Positions 1-14,686 of a stretch of DNA of 64,000 nucleotides are shown piece after piece. The DNA lies in assembly GCA_013396755.1 (NCBI GenBank), contig VWZF01006736.1, forward strand, positions 197,845 through 261,844, given 5' to 3'. Source of the stretch: Sclerurus mexicanus (lineage: Eukaryota > Chordata > Aves > Passeriformes > Furnariidae). The first letter of the stretch is position 1. Every line of letters starts with the position of its first letter. The translations under genes were made by a program, and so were the position numbers. The notes under the pieces were generated by a model. That model was given only the letters and a program-made list of their open reading frames with translations, was not told where the DNA came from and ran no database searches.

Positions 1-84
1 AGCATTTCCCAAAGAAAGTAAAATATGCTTTTTCTTTTTTCTTTTTTTTTTAATGATGTCTATCTGTAAACAGAAACATTTGAT

Positions 85-150
85 ATCACAGAATCACAGA
101 ATACGCCAAGTTGGAAAGGATCCACAAGGATCATCAAGTTCGAAACTATC
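85..150 (-). mobile_element. CR1 LINE 3' end, minus strand
   Basis: The stretch opens with two copies of an ATCACAGA-type octamer (85-102) and continues with a GTTGGAAAGGATCCACAAGG-like block. This is the reverse complement of the 3' terminus of avian CR1 non-LTR retrotransposons, whose 3' ends finish in short ATTCTATG-like repeats. Only about 65 bases of the 3' untranslated end remain, which fits the usual severe 5' truncation of CR1. It has no coding capacity. The match is recognised by eye; the subfamily is not assigned. Confidence 0.85.
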
Positions 151-3100
151 ACTGTATTTTGTGTTCGTGCTCATATCAGTGTCATTGATAACAATGATAA
201 TGAAAATTAGAGTTAGATGAATACCTCACATGAAATGCTGAGCAGCTATTTTTAAATTAATACTGGCACAGGACTTAACAAACCTTTTTGTTCCCTAGAT
301 ACTTGCTCTCAAGGAGTCACACTGCAAATCTGCAAACCTTTAAAGAGACAGGTGGCAACCACCCATACACTTCTACCACTTTAGTCCCTTACATACATTT
401 AAAGACTCTTCCATCTTTACAAGACTAACCTCACATGGCTAACCATTGAGAAAAAACGTATACATCTTTCATAGTTACAGGTTACTATCATAAAACAACC
501 TCCAAACTGAACCAACAAAAAACCCCTGAATTACAAAGTCACAGTGTTTTCCATTAATTTTCTGATTTTCATAATCTGCTATTAGCCCTCTGTCTAATTT
601 AACTTCTTTGATGCTTTGGTGACATCCTGACTTGCACAGATGAACAAATGCACAAATATCGTATTCTGGGTCATTCCCAAATATGTGCAGTATTGAATAA
701 AGACATGCTTCCTTCAAGGCTCAGAACAAATGAACATCCATGATCCCTTTGCATTCTCAGCATGTCATCTCTTCCAGCTAAATGCCGCTTCCTCAGTCCC
801 AGCAGCTTTCCTGCTGAATATCTAGCAGATAGGAATTCCTTAGTGGGAGAAACTGTGTACCTTGATAAAGAACACTTGCAAATGAAATACCTTTGTTAAA
901 TTATAGCATCAGAATAATTTGTCTTTTAATACAGAAATTGTCTCAGAAGACAGGATTTAAAACTATGGTAATTGTCACAATCAAAGAGATATCTCAGTGT
1001 TATAAAAAGTCTCTTTTAATAAAGAGTAAACATAAATCTATAATCTTATATTCTCAGAATATGATTTATTTCACCTCAATAACTTGCATAATGTGGGCAT
1101 TTAGTCTTATGTGGACTACATCTGCAGCTGAGGCATTGAATATACAGTTTGTCAGAGGGTGACATGATCCTTGCCTTAGGTAGGTGTCTAGGGTAAACAG
1201 GATGAATTAGTGGGTGCTGTCTCTCTCCTCTGATTACTGATGAATGTTATAATATTAGCTTACACTAGACACATTTCTTTAGTGGTTTAAGTTAGAAGGA
1301 AAGAATCCCACACTGCATGTGTTGTGAATCTCAGCCATCTCAATTATTTTACCCAAGACGTTTCATGAAGCTCAAACTTTAAACTTCCACAAGTAGTTAC
1401 ACTCCCTTGTTGGAGACTAAAACAAGATGTGTGTACTTGATGATGAAACTAAACATGCTAACAGATTTTGTAAACCTCTCATGAATCACGTGGTTCTTTA
1501 AATATGATGGCTTAAGTGTTTCTGATTGGGAGGACAGATAATCTACTTTGGGTTTTTGTGCTTATATACTATGGGCAGAATTGATATCACTACAGTAAAA
1601 TAAATGATTACTGTCTGTTACAATGATTATTATCAGTTCCTTATAAATTCTTCAAATTCTAACAGTGGCCTGAAATCTTTAGGCCAAAATTCTGGGACAA
1701 TGCTCACATGAAACTGTTCAGGAAAGAAATATTTGTGGCCCATTCCTTTAGAATGCTCTACTGTTGCCATGGCTTTACAACATGAACTCCACCCAGCTCC
1801 GCCAGGGAGAGGAGCTGAGCAGAGTTTGGGTAATCAAAAGCTGCTTGGCCAATAGGTGAGCTGACAGACACTAATGCTAGAAAGATAAGGGAACTGTAAT
1901 CAGAAAATGGTGAAAATGTGTTAAAACTGAGAGGCGGTTGCATAGACCTGACAAAGGGGTGGGATTAAAATTGACACTTTGCACAGACAATGGTACTAAG
2001 GCAGGAAGCTCAGGAGAGGAGATTCAGTTCAAACTGGGTTGAACAAAAGCAGAGCAAAGAAAAGACTGAGTAATTAAGATCAGGGAGCTAGAATTACTTA
2101 TGGAAAGAGAATGGGATTGTAAAGGAGTGTTGGATTACAACTGTGATAGCCAGATGATACGACTATGGCTCACGGAGCAACAAGGTGAGAGCTGACAACT
2201 TGCAGAAAAGCAGCACCAGTATCTGGGGAGAGACAGACAAGGAGCAAGGCTAGCCTATAATGAACACACCTTTCCAAAACTCTGATCCAATACCTCTTCT
2301 TTGCCACCAGAAAATACTGGCAAAACTAACAACAGGAAAAAGCTTTGGCTACATTGGCAAAGCAGAAATTCACTTTATGAGTAGTGTACAACTCAGGGAG
2401 ATTTGTTTTTTCAGCTGATCAAAGAGAAGGTTAAAAGAACCTGAAGACAGACACATTCAGATGCAAAATACAATATGCATTTTTAATACTAAAAGTCAAT
2501 ATCCGTTATAAATTATCAAGAGATATGGCAAATTTTCCATCAGGGAAGAACTTTCAAATAAAAATCCCCATATTTTTCAAGTTTTAAAAAGAAATGGTTA
2601 AAGTAATTCTTATGGCCTACCTTATCTAATGACTGTAGTGTTTCCTTCTCTTTTAATATGTAAATGCCCTCTTCAGACTCCCATTCTAGTACAGGTAGTA
2701 AAGAATAAATTCCTGCCATTATTAATTGGTTACCTAATGATTTCAATGAATCCTAAGTGATTTTGGGGCTGTTTATAAAGAAGAGTTTTCAAAAAAAAAA
2801 GTCTACAACAATGTAAAGAAATCGCATCCACACAGGGAATTGAAACATGGCTTCTCAGTCATTAGTCACAAGTTCATTTTACTGTCTAATCAAATTTTCT
2901 TAGTGAATCAAAGTAGTCTAATTTTTGTTAACAATATAGATACATATTATATATTTATGTTCCACAAAACATGGAAAAAGAAATTGCTCAAACTGAGTAG
3001 AAATGAGCAGTTTTAATGAAAAAATGTGTGCTTTTTCTATATTTAATAGTGCTTTCTTTTAAGTATTGTGTTTTGTATTGTTCTAGGACACTTTTTTACA

Positions 3101-6100
3101 GATGGGGAGAATAACGAAATTGTTCTGAAAGATAGAACCAAAAAAGAAAATCCATATTTCACCTATTAATTTCAGCTCTAAATACTAGAGAAAAAGTATT
3201 TTATCTAACCCTGCTGATCTGTGTACAAAATATAAGGAGTTAAGTATCAGGGTTGAAGTGCATTCTCACGTATAAGTAGGTAAGAGTAACACATGGAGAT
3301 TCTGATAAATCAAAGGAATTCTATGCACCTACATTTAATTCATAGAGCATTCTAAAGGCATCTAACAGAACTTATTAAATCCATTAACAGCTGTTTTGGT
3401 AAGACAATATCCGTATATAAAGAACACTGTAATACACTGACTAACTGATTTAAATCTATCAAAGCAATTTTTATTTGTAGATTAAATCCAAGTTTTTCCT
3501 CTTAAAAATAAATAAATAAATGCATGCTTGTTAAGCTAATATTGCCAAGTACACAGAAAGAGTAAGAATGAAATATTATCTCAAGACAATACGAAGCAAC
3601 TGCTTTGGATTTTCTGAACATCCATGTTCAAATTATTGTAGTATGGAAGACTTCTAAATTCCTTTTAGAATTTTCTAAAATTTTCTAAATTCCTTTTTGA
3701 ATCTAAATAGTCTGAGTTCACTTTCTGGAGTTATGCATCTCCCCAGGGAATACAGAGGGAACAAAAGAGATGTTTTACCTAATTTAGATTTTTCAGGAAG
3801 TTTCTAAAGCCTGATGAATTCAACACTTTGCAGAAACACTTCTGGATTATCTCTGCTGAAAGATCATTCATTCCAAGAAGATTTCAGCTAGGTAAGAGGT
3901 TTCTCTCACACCTTTTTTATCCAGTTTCCTATGACTTATGTGGGGTAAAAAGCTAAGTTCCTACTTTTCTGACTGAAGCATATATTATAACCTATACAAC
4001 CCCACTTGTTTTTAATAGGGTTTTCCTTTGGGTTCATCATAATTCCCACCAATGCCAGTAGGAGTGATGTGAACATATGGTTAGAGAAGGTTTGAGAGAG
4101 GGCAGCAATTCTCATGCCAAGTGAACAAGATTTTGCACCACATTTCAAGCGTTTTGTGGATTGGGTGCTGTCAGAGATGCTGTATGAACAGCGTTGTTTG
4201 CAGTATTTTGACATTGCATGGAGATAACCTGGAAACACAGGCAAGCAACTCAGCATTGTTGAAGGGTGAAACCTTGGAGGCTGAGCAAGTTTTCAGAAGA
4301 AGGATGAGATTTAGCTGAACTAATTTTCTCATTGTCTGTCAGACAGCTTCAACACAATTGCTTCATTTGTGCATAGAAATCAGAATGTCTCTCCCTCTCA
4401 ATAGCTATGGGTGCTAACATGGGGAGAGTGACTTTTGTCAAAATAAGAACTGTGAATTTCCAGACTGAAGATAGCCATTTGTGAATGGTCCTGGAGGTCT
4501 CCTTATTTCACTGCCTTCAATTCTTGAAAGAAAAAATACCTTTTTTTTTTTCCTTCTCCACAGTATGTTCCCTGTAAAATAGCCACAATCCTTTGAAAAG
4601 AGAAGTTGCTTGTTATAGCTCTGTGAGCTCTCTTCTGAGCCATCAGGTATCTGGGTTTTTGGTTTTTTTTCAGATTGACTGAAAGTTATCCAAGATTTTG
4701 AACTTTGCATGATCTAATATATGCTCTGTAGTGCTGGAGCCTTTTAGGTTTTGAACACTGGATGATTTCAGGAATTTGGAATAACCAGCAAGGAATAGCT
4801 GGAACCCTTGCTGTTCCTACCGTGGGCTTATTACTAAACTGGAGAAACTCAACATTCAGGCAGAAAAACATTGAGATAAAAGGAATAAAATCTTACCCTG
4901 AAGGAGGAGCATAAGTGGCAAGTGAAAAATATATTTTAGAATTCAAACATTTATCCACAGATGTCAGGATAATCATGTCTATCTAAAACAAACTTTGTGT
5001 CCTACTCATAACAAATTAACCCCAGAGATCTGAATACTAATCATATCTGGAATAATATGGGGTTTATCCTTAAAGTCAAAGTTCTTTGAAAAGTTTATTC
5101 CAAGTGATGATTAATCCAAGTACTGATGTCACAAAGGTAGATAAGAAATGAATTTTCTAGTTACATTGCAAGTCTCCACAAATTGATATAAGTACTGTTT
5201 TCTTGAGGGATTGTAATAGTAAGTCTCTATGCCAAATATTTGATCTGTTCTGCTCTCTTTCAAAATATATACTCTGCATAAAACACTCTCTGAAATGGGG
5301 CCTGCTTGTCCAGATGAATACATTATTCCACTGTGTGGAGAAAGGCTGATCTAGAGGCAAATTACTGAGTGTAATTTATTCCATATCCTTGCTGGAATAG
5401 CTTGTGCTCCTGAGCCTCCTCAGATGTGTAGTCAATAGGGAACTCTCTGGCTACATGAGGTTTCTTAATACATCTTTCAGCTAAATCAGAGATTCAAATG
5501 CAAAATCCAGCACTCAGGGAGATCATTTGAATTTGTGATGCTCCCTGGAGAACTGAAGGTCTATAAACCAATGAATGGATTACAATGAGATGTAAATTCA
5601 GTATTTCCAACTCTGGGAGAAATGACAATATTCCAATATTTTTCAAGCTGTACTTATCTGCCTCAGTCAAACAGTAGCACCTCTCAGCATTTATCAAGTC
5701 CGTAGTGTACTTTGGAAGAAAGTTTAAGAACTGACTGTATTTAAAAATATAGCTTTGATATATTTTTTTTTAAACTGCCTTAGTATTACTAACTGCCTCC
5801 TAATCCTAAATGTGCTGAACTGACTGTCATTACTGAATGTCAGTTGTACTGAACACTAGTATGTATACTTTTTTTATCTGTTACAATGAAGTAGTTTTTA
5901 AAGACTCATTCTAGACTTGATGAAATATCTCACGTGAAACCAAACAAGTAGAAAGGGAATATTTGGTCCTTAATGAAGTCTGTAGCTGAAGACATCTGCA
6001 GATAGATCAAGCAACTAGTTGGAGAAAAGAGCTACTGAGGTAAGGAACAGAAATTGTGCACTTAGAGTCTAAGGTTGAGGAAGGGGTACTCTATTCATTC

Positions 6101-8347
6101 AATACATTTTAAAATACATGTAAATGTTATGTAATTTGAGATATGTTGTTGTCCTCCTGCTGGCTAAGTAAGGTTGAGCAAACTAGGTCAACTTAGAAGG
6201 GAGATCTCCTCAGCCCCAGGTAAACTGCTGCAGTGCAGTAGTTGATTTTTCTTCTCATATTTCTCCCCTGCTTTTTTAGTACCAAAGCGGTGTGATAGTT
6301 TCAGCTATCAGATTTGTACTTGTCAGATCAACCCTTTTACTTCAAACTTGTCTCATTCCTTCCAAAGATCTTGTTCAGACTTTTTTTCGTCATTTCCAGG
6401 CTCAGTAGCAGCACAGAGAGCCCCTCAGCTGCCCTTCATCACCATATGAAAGAGAACAGAAAGCATGTGTCTGCCCTACTGATTGGTGCCATGCACAGAC
6501 TGAAGGACTGGGACTCAATTTGCTGCAGCGTGCCATGGTTCTTGGATCAGAGAGCTATTTTGTCTCTCTCCTGGTGTGGAAGCTCACACTTGCCGCAAGT
6601 GTAGGCACACATCATGCAAACATATAGAGTTGACTGTTGTAGGACCTTAAACCCACGTTACAAGGAGCATATACGCTCCCCCATGACACTGCTTCATCTG
6701 TGTTTCCACCAGGAAGCAATCAGGTCACACAAATTCATGGTACTGCATGACTGCATGACAAACATGTTTGCTGCATGACTGCAAACACAGGTGCTACATT
6801 TCAAAAACCTCTAAGAAATAAGATTTCAGAAGATGTTTTATAAACAGGGAAGTGATCGACATAATGAAGTTTAAAACTGACACATGCATTTTATGAAAAG
6901 TTCAAAGACAAAATAAGTTCACTTCCACATTATGCCACTAATGGCTTGAATTTACAGACCAAGCTTTTATCTCAGATACTCCAAAGAAGCTCTAGTTGAC
7001 TAGAGTGCGTACACACAGTCTAGGATGGAGCCTTTAGCTATTGAACTTTCTGAGGGCTGTTATTGATTTGTTCCATTTTAGTATTGAAGACAGAGAATTG
7101 AATACTGACCTGGGCTCTACAGTAATGTCTTTGGGCTATGACATCAGGGCAAAGAAAGAGTTATAAGAAAACAGAATTTAAAAGATAGTGCATTCAATGC
7201 ACTGATTCTCTATGGTTATATATTCACCCTGGAATCAGTGATCAACACAGAAACTCTCAACATGAGTATAAAGATGTCACAATAAGTTCCTTAATCTTGA
7301 TGCAGTTTAAATATTACTTCTGGCTAAATATTACATCTGAACCAAATACATGATTTGAGCTTACAGACATGAGTTTGTTCCTGAGCTGATTTATGTCAGT
7401 TTTATAGTCGTAAACATCTTTTGATTTCAGCAGCGTTAATTCATTTTTTCAATAACTCAATGAGAACAGAATATGGAGTAAAGGCTTAGAGTGTCTGTTC
7501 AGAACAGCCAGTGAACTCCCCTGGCATGTAAAGAAAAATTTCTATTTTCAGTATTAGAGTCAAACAATGAAACCAGTCAGGATACAGTAAATGTCTTCAC
7601 TGAAACTAATACAAAAATGAAATGTACAACTCCTTGAATTACAACATCACCTTGAAAGAACCAGTATTATACAGTACATGAAGGCTGTTATTCCTTTGCT
7701 ATTTCCACATAAGAGGGGTTGTATAAGATACGCATTGTATGCAATGGCCAAGACACTGAACTAATTTACTAAGATCCCTTTATGAAAAATTAGAGAAGAG
7801 GGTGGATTTGAAACACAAGGTGCAAATGCTGTATTTTTAATATTTTCTCTCTCAAAAATTATCTGGGATTAAGCTAAATTAAGAAATAAGAACTGGAAGG
7901 TTGATGGAAGGTTAAAATATTCACAAAATAAACTTGATTTATTCAAGCTTTTCAAAGTCCCAAGAAACATGTTTAATGGGATCCAAAAGACTTGAAAAGA
8001 AACCTTATTGTGGTGCACAGCAAAGTAATGGGGGAAAAAAAAATCTCCATATTTCTTCAGCCTCTAGCTCAGTTCTCACTGTGGGGAATCTTGCTGTGAA
8101 GAGATTAATCACTGCTGCTTAATAGTATCTCTGCTGGTTGCTCCAGGATAGCGACTAACTACATAATGCAGCAGATGCATTCTTCTTTTAGTATAGCACC
8201 TCGTGTACTGTGAACGTGCCAAAGGGTTTTCAAACTTACCATGGTGCAAAACTGACCAGCAGATATTGGAAGCATGTTACCTGGCTCTCCAGAGAGCACA
8301 GATTCTGCCAGAAGATGAAAGAATGTCTTTTGTCCCCTCTCCTTGTG
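151..8347. other. AT-rich unique non-coding DNA
   Basis: No exon, RNA gene or recognisable transposon was found. The open frames here are under 110 codons, lie in several frames on both strands, and show no domain I recognise. Minor low-complexity items are an (AAAT)n run at 3504-3521, a T-run at about 4540-4551, a degenerate TTCTAAAATT-type repetition at 3654-3700, and a TGCATGAC word repeated three times at 6744-6779 (two copies in tandem, one 13 bases further on). The interval 1800-2250 is richer in purines and GC than its surroundings, but I see no family match. Confidence 0.6.
3504..3521. repeat. (AAAT)n microsatellite
   Basis: Four units of an AAAT-type repeat, ending just before TGCATGC. 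It is short and probably marginally polymorphic. Confidence 0.8.
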
Positions 8348-8383
8348 TTTTGGTTTGGTTTGGTTTGTTTGTTTGTTTGTTTT
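8348..8383. repeat. (TTTGG)n/(GTTT)n simple repeat
   Basis: Three TTTGG-type pentamers are followed by about four GTTT tetramers and a final T-run. The two overlapping short open frames across it (starting at 8203 and 8210) owe their VWFGL-like C-termini to this repeat and are not genes. Confidence 0.9.
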
Positions 8384-11300
8384 AATGGAGGAAGTAAAGG
8401 AATGGCCTAAAAATCTAGCTAGCTACTAGGCTACTTCCAGAGCCAGGTCTCAAGGGTTTTCCATTTTCTGAAGCTAGTCGTTACACTGAAAACTCATTAG
8501 GGCCTTTACTTCTTTTCTTGATCTCACACTTTTTTCTCTTCCATTTGTAGAACTTGGTTTCCCTAAGAGCAGAATGAACATTTGCTTTGATGCAGTAGCT
8601 TTTGTTAGTTGGTTACATCCCATTCCTTATTAGTTCTCTTAGCTCTCCTTGCTAACACCAAAACATCTGTAGTTCCTTTCAGTCCTTATTGGGCTAAACT
8701 CTTCAGACTATTTGCCTTTCCTCATCTCCTTCAGTTGCAGATCTATCAATTTTGTCATCGTCATCATCTCTAGTTGTTCAGTGAAGAAAAGTCCAACAAA
8801 GCAGTGTTAACAAACTAGGTCTTGTATAAGATATCCAATGGGGAGATTGGTACAAAGAAAACAACTTGGCCAGAGTCACATCCTTTCTAGGATAGCAAAA
8901 TCAACCCTCTTTTGAGTTTCTTTCCCTACTTCATCAAAACTTCAACTACTTTACCTGAATGCTCTTCAGAGACTGTGGTTCAAAGGTTCTAGCTTTAAAA
9001 GGATTGCTGTTTTTTATCTTTGGCAAGAAAAATGGATGGGTTTATTTAAGTTAAACGATTTTCAAAGATATTTCCACAGAAGCTTTCATCTCCTTTTGTC
9101 TTTGTTTCTAATTTTCCTGAAAAAAACTGCAGTGACACAAGAGCAAAGTCTTTTTGATCATTTCAGTGGTAGTGATGATGCAGCTTTGTGAACGGCAAGG
9201 TAAGTTGTCTGAAAAAGCCATCTTCTACTAGAAGCAGCAGAAGAAATTAGGTAGAGCAACTAGCAGTTTTTCCCCCACGTCAGTTACCTGTCACAGATCC
9301 TTCTCTAACAGCTGAGTAGAGGGCTGCTACCATTTCCACCATGGGAAGAATGACCATTGCACAGGCAGTAGGGGTAGTTAAAGTGGATGACTAAATTCAG
9401 AAAAAAACAGAGCCTGAGGAAAGGCTGCTGGGCTTTGATCAGCAGAAAAGATGAACTGGTGGCTCCAGCTCCTTTTTTTCAACAAAATGTAATGCAAAGA
9501 GGATAGACCAAGATGCTGCTTAAACAGTCAGCAAAGGTGAAATTCATCTCCAGTTTCTCTTAAACCAGAAAACACTTAAATGTAGCTGTGTGTATGTCAT
9601 CTGTTTCAACTGCTATTATGTTCCCTGTGGGTTCAATAGAGTTGCCTAAAAATGAATGTATATGCCACATGAGACTTTCCAGGGTACCCTGACTACACTG
9701 CTGTGTCCAAGGGGCATATCTTCCAGTCTGTTGTGAAAATCTGAGATACACCAGAGCATCTCAAATGAGGCTAGAAACCTGTGTTTAAACAAATGAAATG
9801 AGTCTGATGATGTGAACCAGATTTTATTGAGCAGAAAAGGTGCATAGATGGATCTCACACTTGCATGTTATTGTCAAGCTGAATCCCCCCACTGATGCTC
9901 TCCTATTGGGTTGTTCCCTACTAGTGGCACAAAGTGATTGTCACTTTGTGGTTGTGTGAACATAAACAAAAGCATGATTCTTGCTCCAAACAGGGAACAA
10001 TCAAAGCTTAAACAAGACACAATGGTAGGAATGCACAGGGTATACAGAGGGTACATGGAGAAAGAGAAGGCAAGTGAAGCCTTGCTCTAATAATTGCATC
10101 ATATTTAAGAAAAATTTGTAGCCAGAGAGAACTTTGGTGAGGGATTTAAAGGAGATTGGAGACTCAGTTTTCCAAGAGTGGGGGATCTTTAAGCAGCAAC
10201 AGAAAAAACTTGTGAAGCTGTTAACACTTAGCTCAGTATCTGGTACTCCATGTGAGGGATCTTGGTGAACAGAGGAAGCTTTAAAATTGATGTGACTGGC
10301 AAAATGTTCTTATGGAATGAGCCAAATGTAGTCAAAATGCCAAGTGGGTATGCTGTCTGCAGGGAGCATATAAGTGGAGAAACACTATGTTTGTCAAGGA
10401 CAGATTAAAAAGTAGGAACAATTTAGAAATAAAGTGATAAAAGGCTTCACCATGCAAGTGGGCAGGAAAGACCTTATCTTCTGCTGTTTAAAAATAAAAT
10501 CTCAATTATATTAGTTTAGATGGCAGTACCTAGGCAGAGATCCAAGCTGAAGACTTGTTTATGGGCTTGAACAGTAAGTAGGATGATGGTGTTTTCCACA
10601 ACAATCAAGTATGAAAGTAGCAGGGAAGGTGTGGGAGAGGAAAGATTAGAGAAAAATGCAAATAATCATTTTGCCTGTCTATTCAATTAACATCTAGGCC
10701 TACTTTGTAGCTTCCTGAAGCCTCAGTGTGTCATGTGGTAGGTGACAAACATTCAAAATAAGCAACCCGCCAACACTTATTCAGGTAGAAATTTCAAATA
10801 TTCTGGTACGTATTTCTCCACTATAAATAACTTCCTGCAAATTCAGTGTCCTAATTTTGTGTTCAAGGTAAAAAAGGAAAAAAGAAAAAAAACATTTCAA
10901 CAAAAAGTTATGCTTTTTTGTTTAATGTATTGGTATTCAGGAGATTAAAGTACCCTATTAAAATACAGGCAGGGATGCAAAATTCCAGCTTTTTTCTTTT
11001 TTTTAATCGCTTTTTTCAATCTTCAAATGCATACGTACTTAGTTAAGCATTGCTCAGCCTTTTTTGCATTAGAATTGGATATTCAATTACATTACTCCAA
11101 ATTAGTTTTGTTACTCTAAAACCCTTGCACAGTTCTTATCCTACCCCTAATAAAAGATGGAGATGATAATTTTGTTGGTGTTTAAGTAAATGACACGAGG
11201 GAGACATGCTTGGTCTTTCTTACCTGTTCATAGGTTAGAGCAAAATTTGTGTCATTTTAATTTTGTTCCATTTAATAAACCATGAGCTCAGAGGAAGTGT

Positions 11301-11479
11301 TATTGTTTATGGCTTGTATATTTTAACTGTGTATATGCAAAATAGTGTTTCACTTTTCTGGTACTTAGCTGCTTGATTAAAAGAAACAACTTACAGTGGT
11401 GACTGTAGACACTTTACCTTGTAAATTGTGTTTTAGAATAACTGCAACAAACAACATGTTTACAGCTAAGAGATACTTA
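8384..11479. other. Unique non-coding DNA
   Basis: No gene seen. Contains A-rich and T-rich runs at about 10865-10895 and 10988-11018. The interval 11110-11175 has a faint resemblance to the tail of a MIR-type SINE (a word similar to AAATGGGGATGATAAT), but it is too weak to call. Confidence 0.55.
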
Positions 11480-11680
11480 TAAAAAAATCTGAAACTTTGA
11501 TCATGGGGGATTTTAATTTCACAGATACTTACTGGGATAACAAGTATGCAAAACCTGTAAGGTGGGAAGCATGTTTCCAGAGGCAATGCATAATTGCTTA
11601 CTTACTGAAGTCAGTTTATTGACTGAACTTCATGATCAGAGGCTCTTGACACCCAGAGCTAGAAAATTAGCCCATCTTGA
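11480..11680 (+). mobile_element. Decayed non-LTR retrotransposon endonuclease fragment
   Basis: The plus-strand frame starting at 11497 reads LIMGDFNFTDTYWDNK. This resembles the conserved MGDFN block of the apurinic/apyrimidinic-type endonuclease domain of CR1- and L2-clade LINEs, where the Asp and Asn belong to the active-site motif. The reading stays open for roughly 40 codons and then hits stops, and I cannot follow the domain further without frameshifts. The surrounding 11.4-12.3 kb may hold more of the same element, too diverged to align by eye. The family (CR1 versus L2-like) is uncertain. It is inactive. Confidence 0.5.
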
Positions 11681-13955
11681 TAAATAGAGCAGGCTGATTT
11701 AGGGATCACAAATTCACAATACAGAAAAGAAGATGGAGCAACACAATTTGTTTTGGTTCAGCGGAAGTTTTGCAAAACTAATAATACTATAAGGCATGTT
11801 GATGGACCTAACTATATAAATTAGGGATGTTTTTTCTGGAAGATAAACAGGTTTTCATTATATGCCAGAATATAAATTGCTTGCATCTTCCATTCAAGTA
11901 GAAGGAATAGCTTGTGGTAACATAAACAAGTGAATGATCTTGATGAAAATCATGCCAGATCTCATGACTGTGTAGGAAACCTGGTTCAGAAAAAAAATGG
12001 GAATTATTTAAGAAACAGTTGGACATGCTGCACTTACAATTCATTTAGGCTAAGTCTCTACAGGGGGAATGTAACTCAGACAGTGTGTTTCAACAGAGTG
12101 ACAATAACAACATTTTTTACATGTCTGCTTTGGGAAGGAGAGAGATTTATACTTATATTTTAAAAAAATTGCAAAAGCTATAAGATAATTAGAAGATCAA
12201 GAGGAAATACTGACTAGCAGCTTGACAAAATATTCCAAGTATGAACAAAGGGCTTTCTCACAGATGGCATACTTGCAGCAGACAGCAAATGAAATGGAAA
12301 CAGTCACTAAAAAAGTGATAGCTGAGATTATCAAGCATAAGGAGTTAATGTGATTTATCAGGAAATAGTACATTCCTTCTACTGTTACATTCTTTCATGG
12401 ATGGGATACAGGGAAGAGTTGTCTTAAGATGAATTTCTGGGTCTTGGTGGATTTAGGTAAGTTTGTCATTGATTTTGATGTTGCTGCTTGTGTGTTTAAA
12501 GCAAGTGAGGGCTGGCCTTTAGGATTTGCCATAGTACCTATAATTACCTGGATGGAGGAATATGGGAAAGAAGCTTCATAGCAGCACAATCACTGCAGCT
12601 TGACATAAGGGAGCAGGTCATACTTCTGAGGAGACTCTGTAGCTTCTTTAACTTTGTGGTAAAAGTTCAGTTTTACAACGTACTTCTGAAGAGCATAGAA
12701 TTTTTCCATGCATGTTCACTGCCATGGAAGAATTAAGGCTTTGCATTATGTATCTTAACATTACTATTTTTGAATATACCTGTATGTAGAAATCAGACCT
12801 TTGGATCACACAGTAGCATGGGGTAAGCTGGTTTTCAGGAGGCAGTCCTCCCTTTTTATATTTATTCTTCAACTCTAATGTTTCTGATCTCTATTTTAGC
12901 TACAGATAGATGTATTAGGGGTGTAGATCCCTTCATAATCTCTGACAATTCAAGTTTAGGTAAAAAACTGCACTGGAAATAGAAATTTCTTAATTTTCCA
13001 CTGAAAATTCCTGGTAATTTCTCCTACTAGGATATCATTACCTATAGAATATGTTGAGCTTGGCCTGAAGTGCTAGTCATTAGTCTGTATAGGAACATTA
13101 CAACTCAATACATAACCTGTTATGCCATGTATACACAGACAAAAGATAGGATTCTTTAGTATAAGATATCAAGCTTACATCTGCATTCCCAAATGAGAGA
13201 CTGGGATGACAAGGAGGAATAATGCTATTAAAAGCACTGCAGTGTGCAGAGAGTGTAAAGCTATCACGTGAAAGGAGGTGGCACAGATAAGGAAAGAGAA
13301 CCGAAGAGCAGGTCAGATAAAGCAACATTTATAATTTTGTATGGCACAGGCTACACTTTATACAGACAGGTGAACTGAATTTTGTCCCTCCCTGTTTATA
13401 GATCTCTGAGAATTTATAATATGGGTCAATATGCACTTGCATTTAGCAGAACTTCTTCATACCCAACAAATTTTCGTGATGTCAGGTGGATACTGATATA
13501 TGTTAAGGCATAAAATCCTAAAATGATAAATCTATCTCCATTCTTATGGAGTGTCTTTAGAAGCTCATATGTAGTCTGTAGCTCTTTATTAATCCCTCTC
13601 TAATCTTTACTTATCTATCAGTGTTGCTAAATTAATTAAAAAAAAAAAAAGACACAGAGGCATTTCAGCTGAAATACAGCAAATTGATCACCTGGATTCA
13701 TTAAAAAACTCATGTGTTCAAAGTCAGTCATCATCACCAACATCACATTCCTTCCAAAACCTTAAAATCAGTAATGGGCATGCAGAAGCATTAAGAGGAA
13801 AATTTTCAATCATTCTCACCACTTTTTTTATTTCAGAATTGAGACTCATCATTGACTTTTTCCTTTGTTTTACCCAGGAGTATTTTTATCTGTTAGTTCA
13901 AGGTTGATCACAACACGGCATTGTTATATTCTGGGTGTGAGAAGATACACCTCTC

Positions 13956-13991
13956 AGATAATATATGATGCAAACAGATAATATATGATGC
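13956..13991. repeat. Short direct duplication, 16-bp word, 20-bp period
   Basis: The word AGATAATATATGATGC occurs at 13956-13971 and again, identically, at 13976-13991, separated by AAAC. It is a simple local duplication; the identity of the copies suggests it is recent relative to the surrounding decay. Confidence 0.9.
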
Positions 13992-14686
13992 TACTTTCCC
14001 TGGTACTTTAAAAAAACCAAAACCACACAAAGAAAAACCCTTGTAGGAAGGCAAGGCAACACTGGAGAATGTTGTTTTGTTGGTAAGAGTAATACTATTT
14101 AGGCTGACAAATTTGTTATTTCTACAGAAAACAAGACCTCAGAAGGTTTGTAGTTGCTCCATTAAATTTTGTCCACTTGGATCTCTGGAAAAAATTCTAT
14201 TCCCCTTATGTGCTCAACTTCATTTGTAGAAGGGGTAGTGGAGGAATAAAGTATTGTGAGATGATTCCATACAGTGAGCCTCCACTTCAAAACGAATGGG
14301 GACTGTGAAGCACCTGAGCATTGGTTCCATGAAGTAGCATATATAAAAAGAAGTTCTCAAGCTGGGCAAAAAACGTGCTGGCCTTCAGTTTAGAGATTAA
14401 CCAAGTTCCTCTTTTTTGTTCTGTGTAAATGGAAATTTTCTGCAAATATGCAGTTTTGCATTTTATTTTAAAATGCAACTTACATTTTAGTTTTATATTT
14501 GCATACTTTAGCCTTTAGGAAAAAAGTCTCTTCTTCAACATGCCCATCATGGTTATGTCAGAACTGTGACAGTCATTGTGTATCCAAGGATAAAGTCATT
14601 TTATTTGGAAATCCAAAAGTAGCTTTGTTTTCAGATTCTGTCTTAGCTCCTAGTGAGCTAATATTATGACAAATGTTTGTAACAAT

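Noticed and set aside
11110..11175. Resemblance to a MIR 3' region (GATGGAGATGATAAT)
   Set aside because: Only one word matches convincingly; too short for a call.
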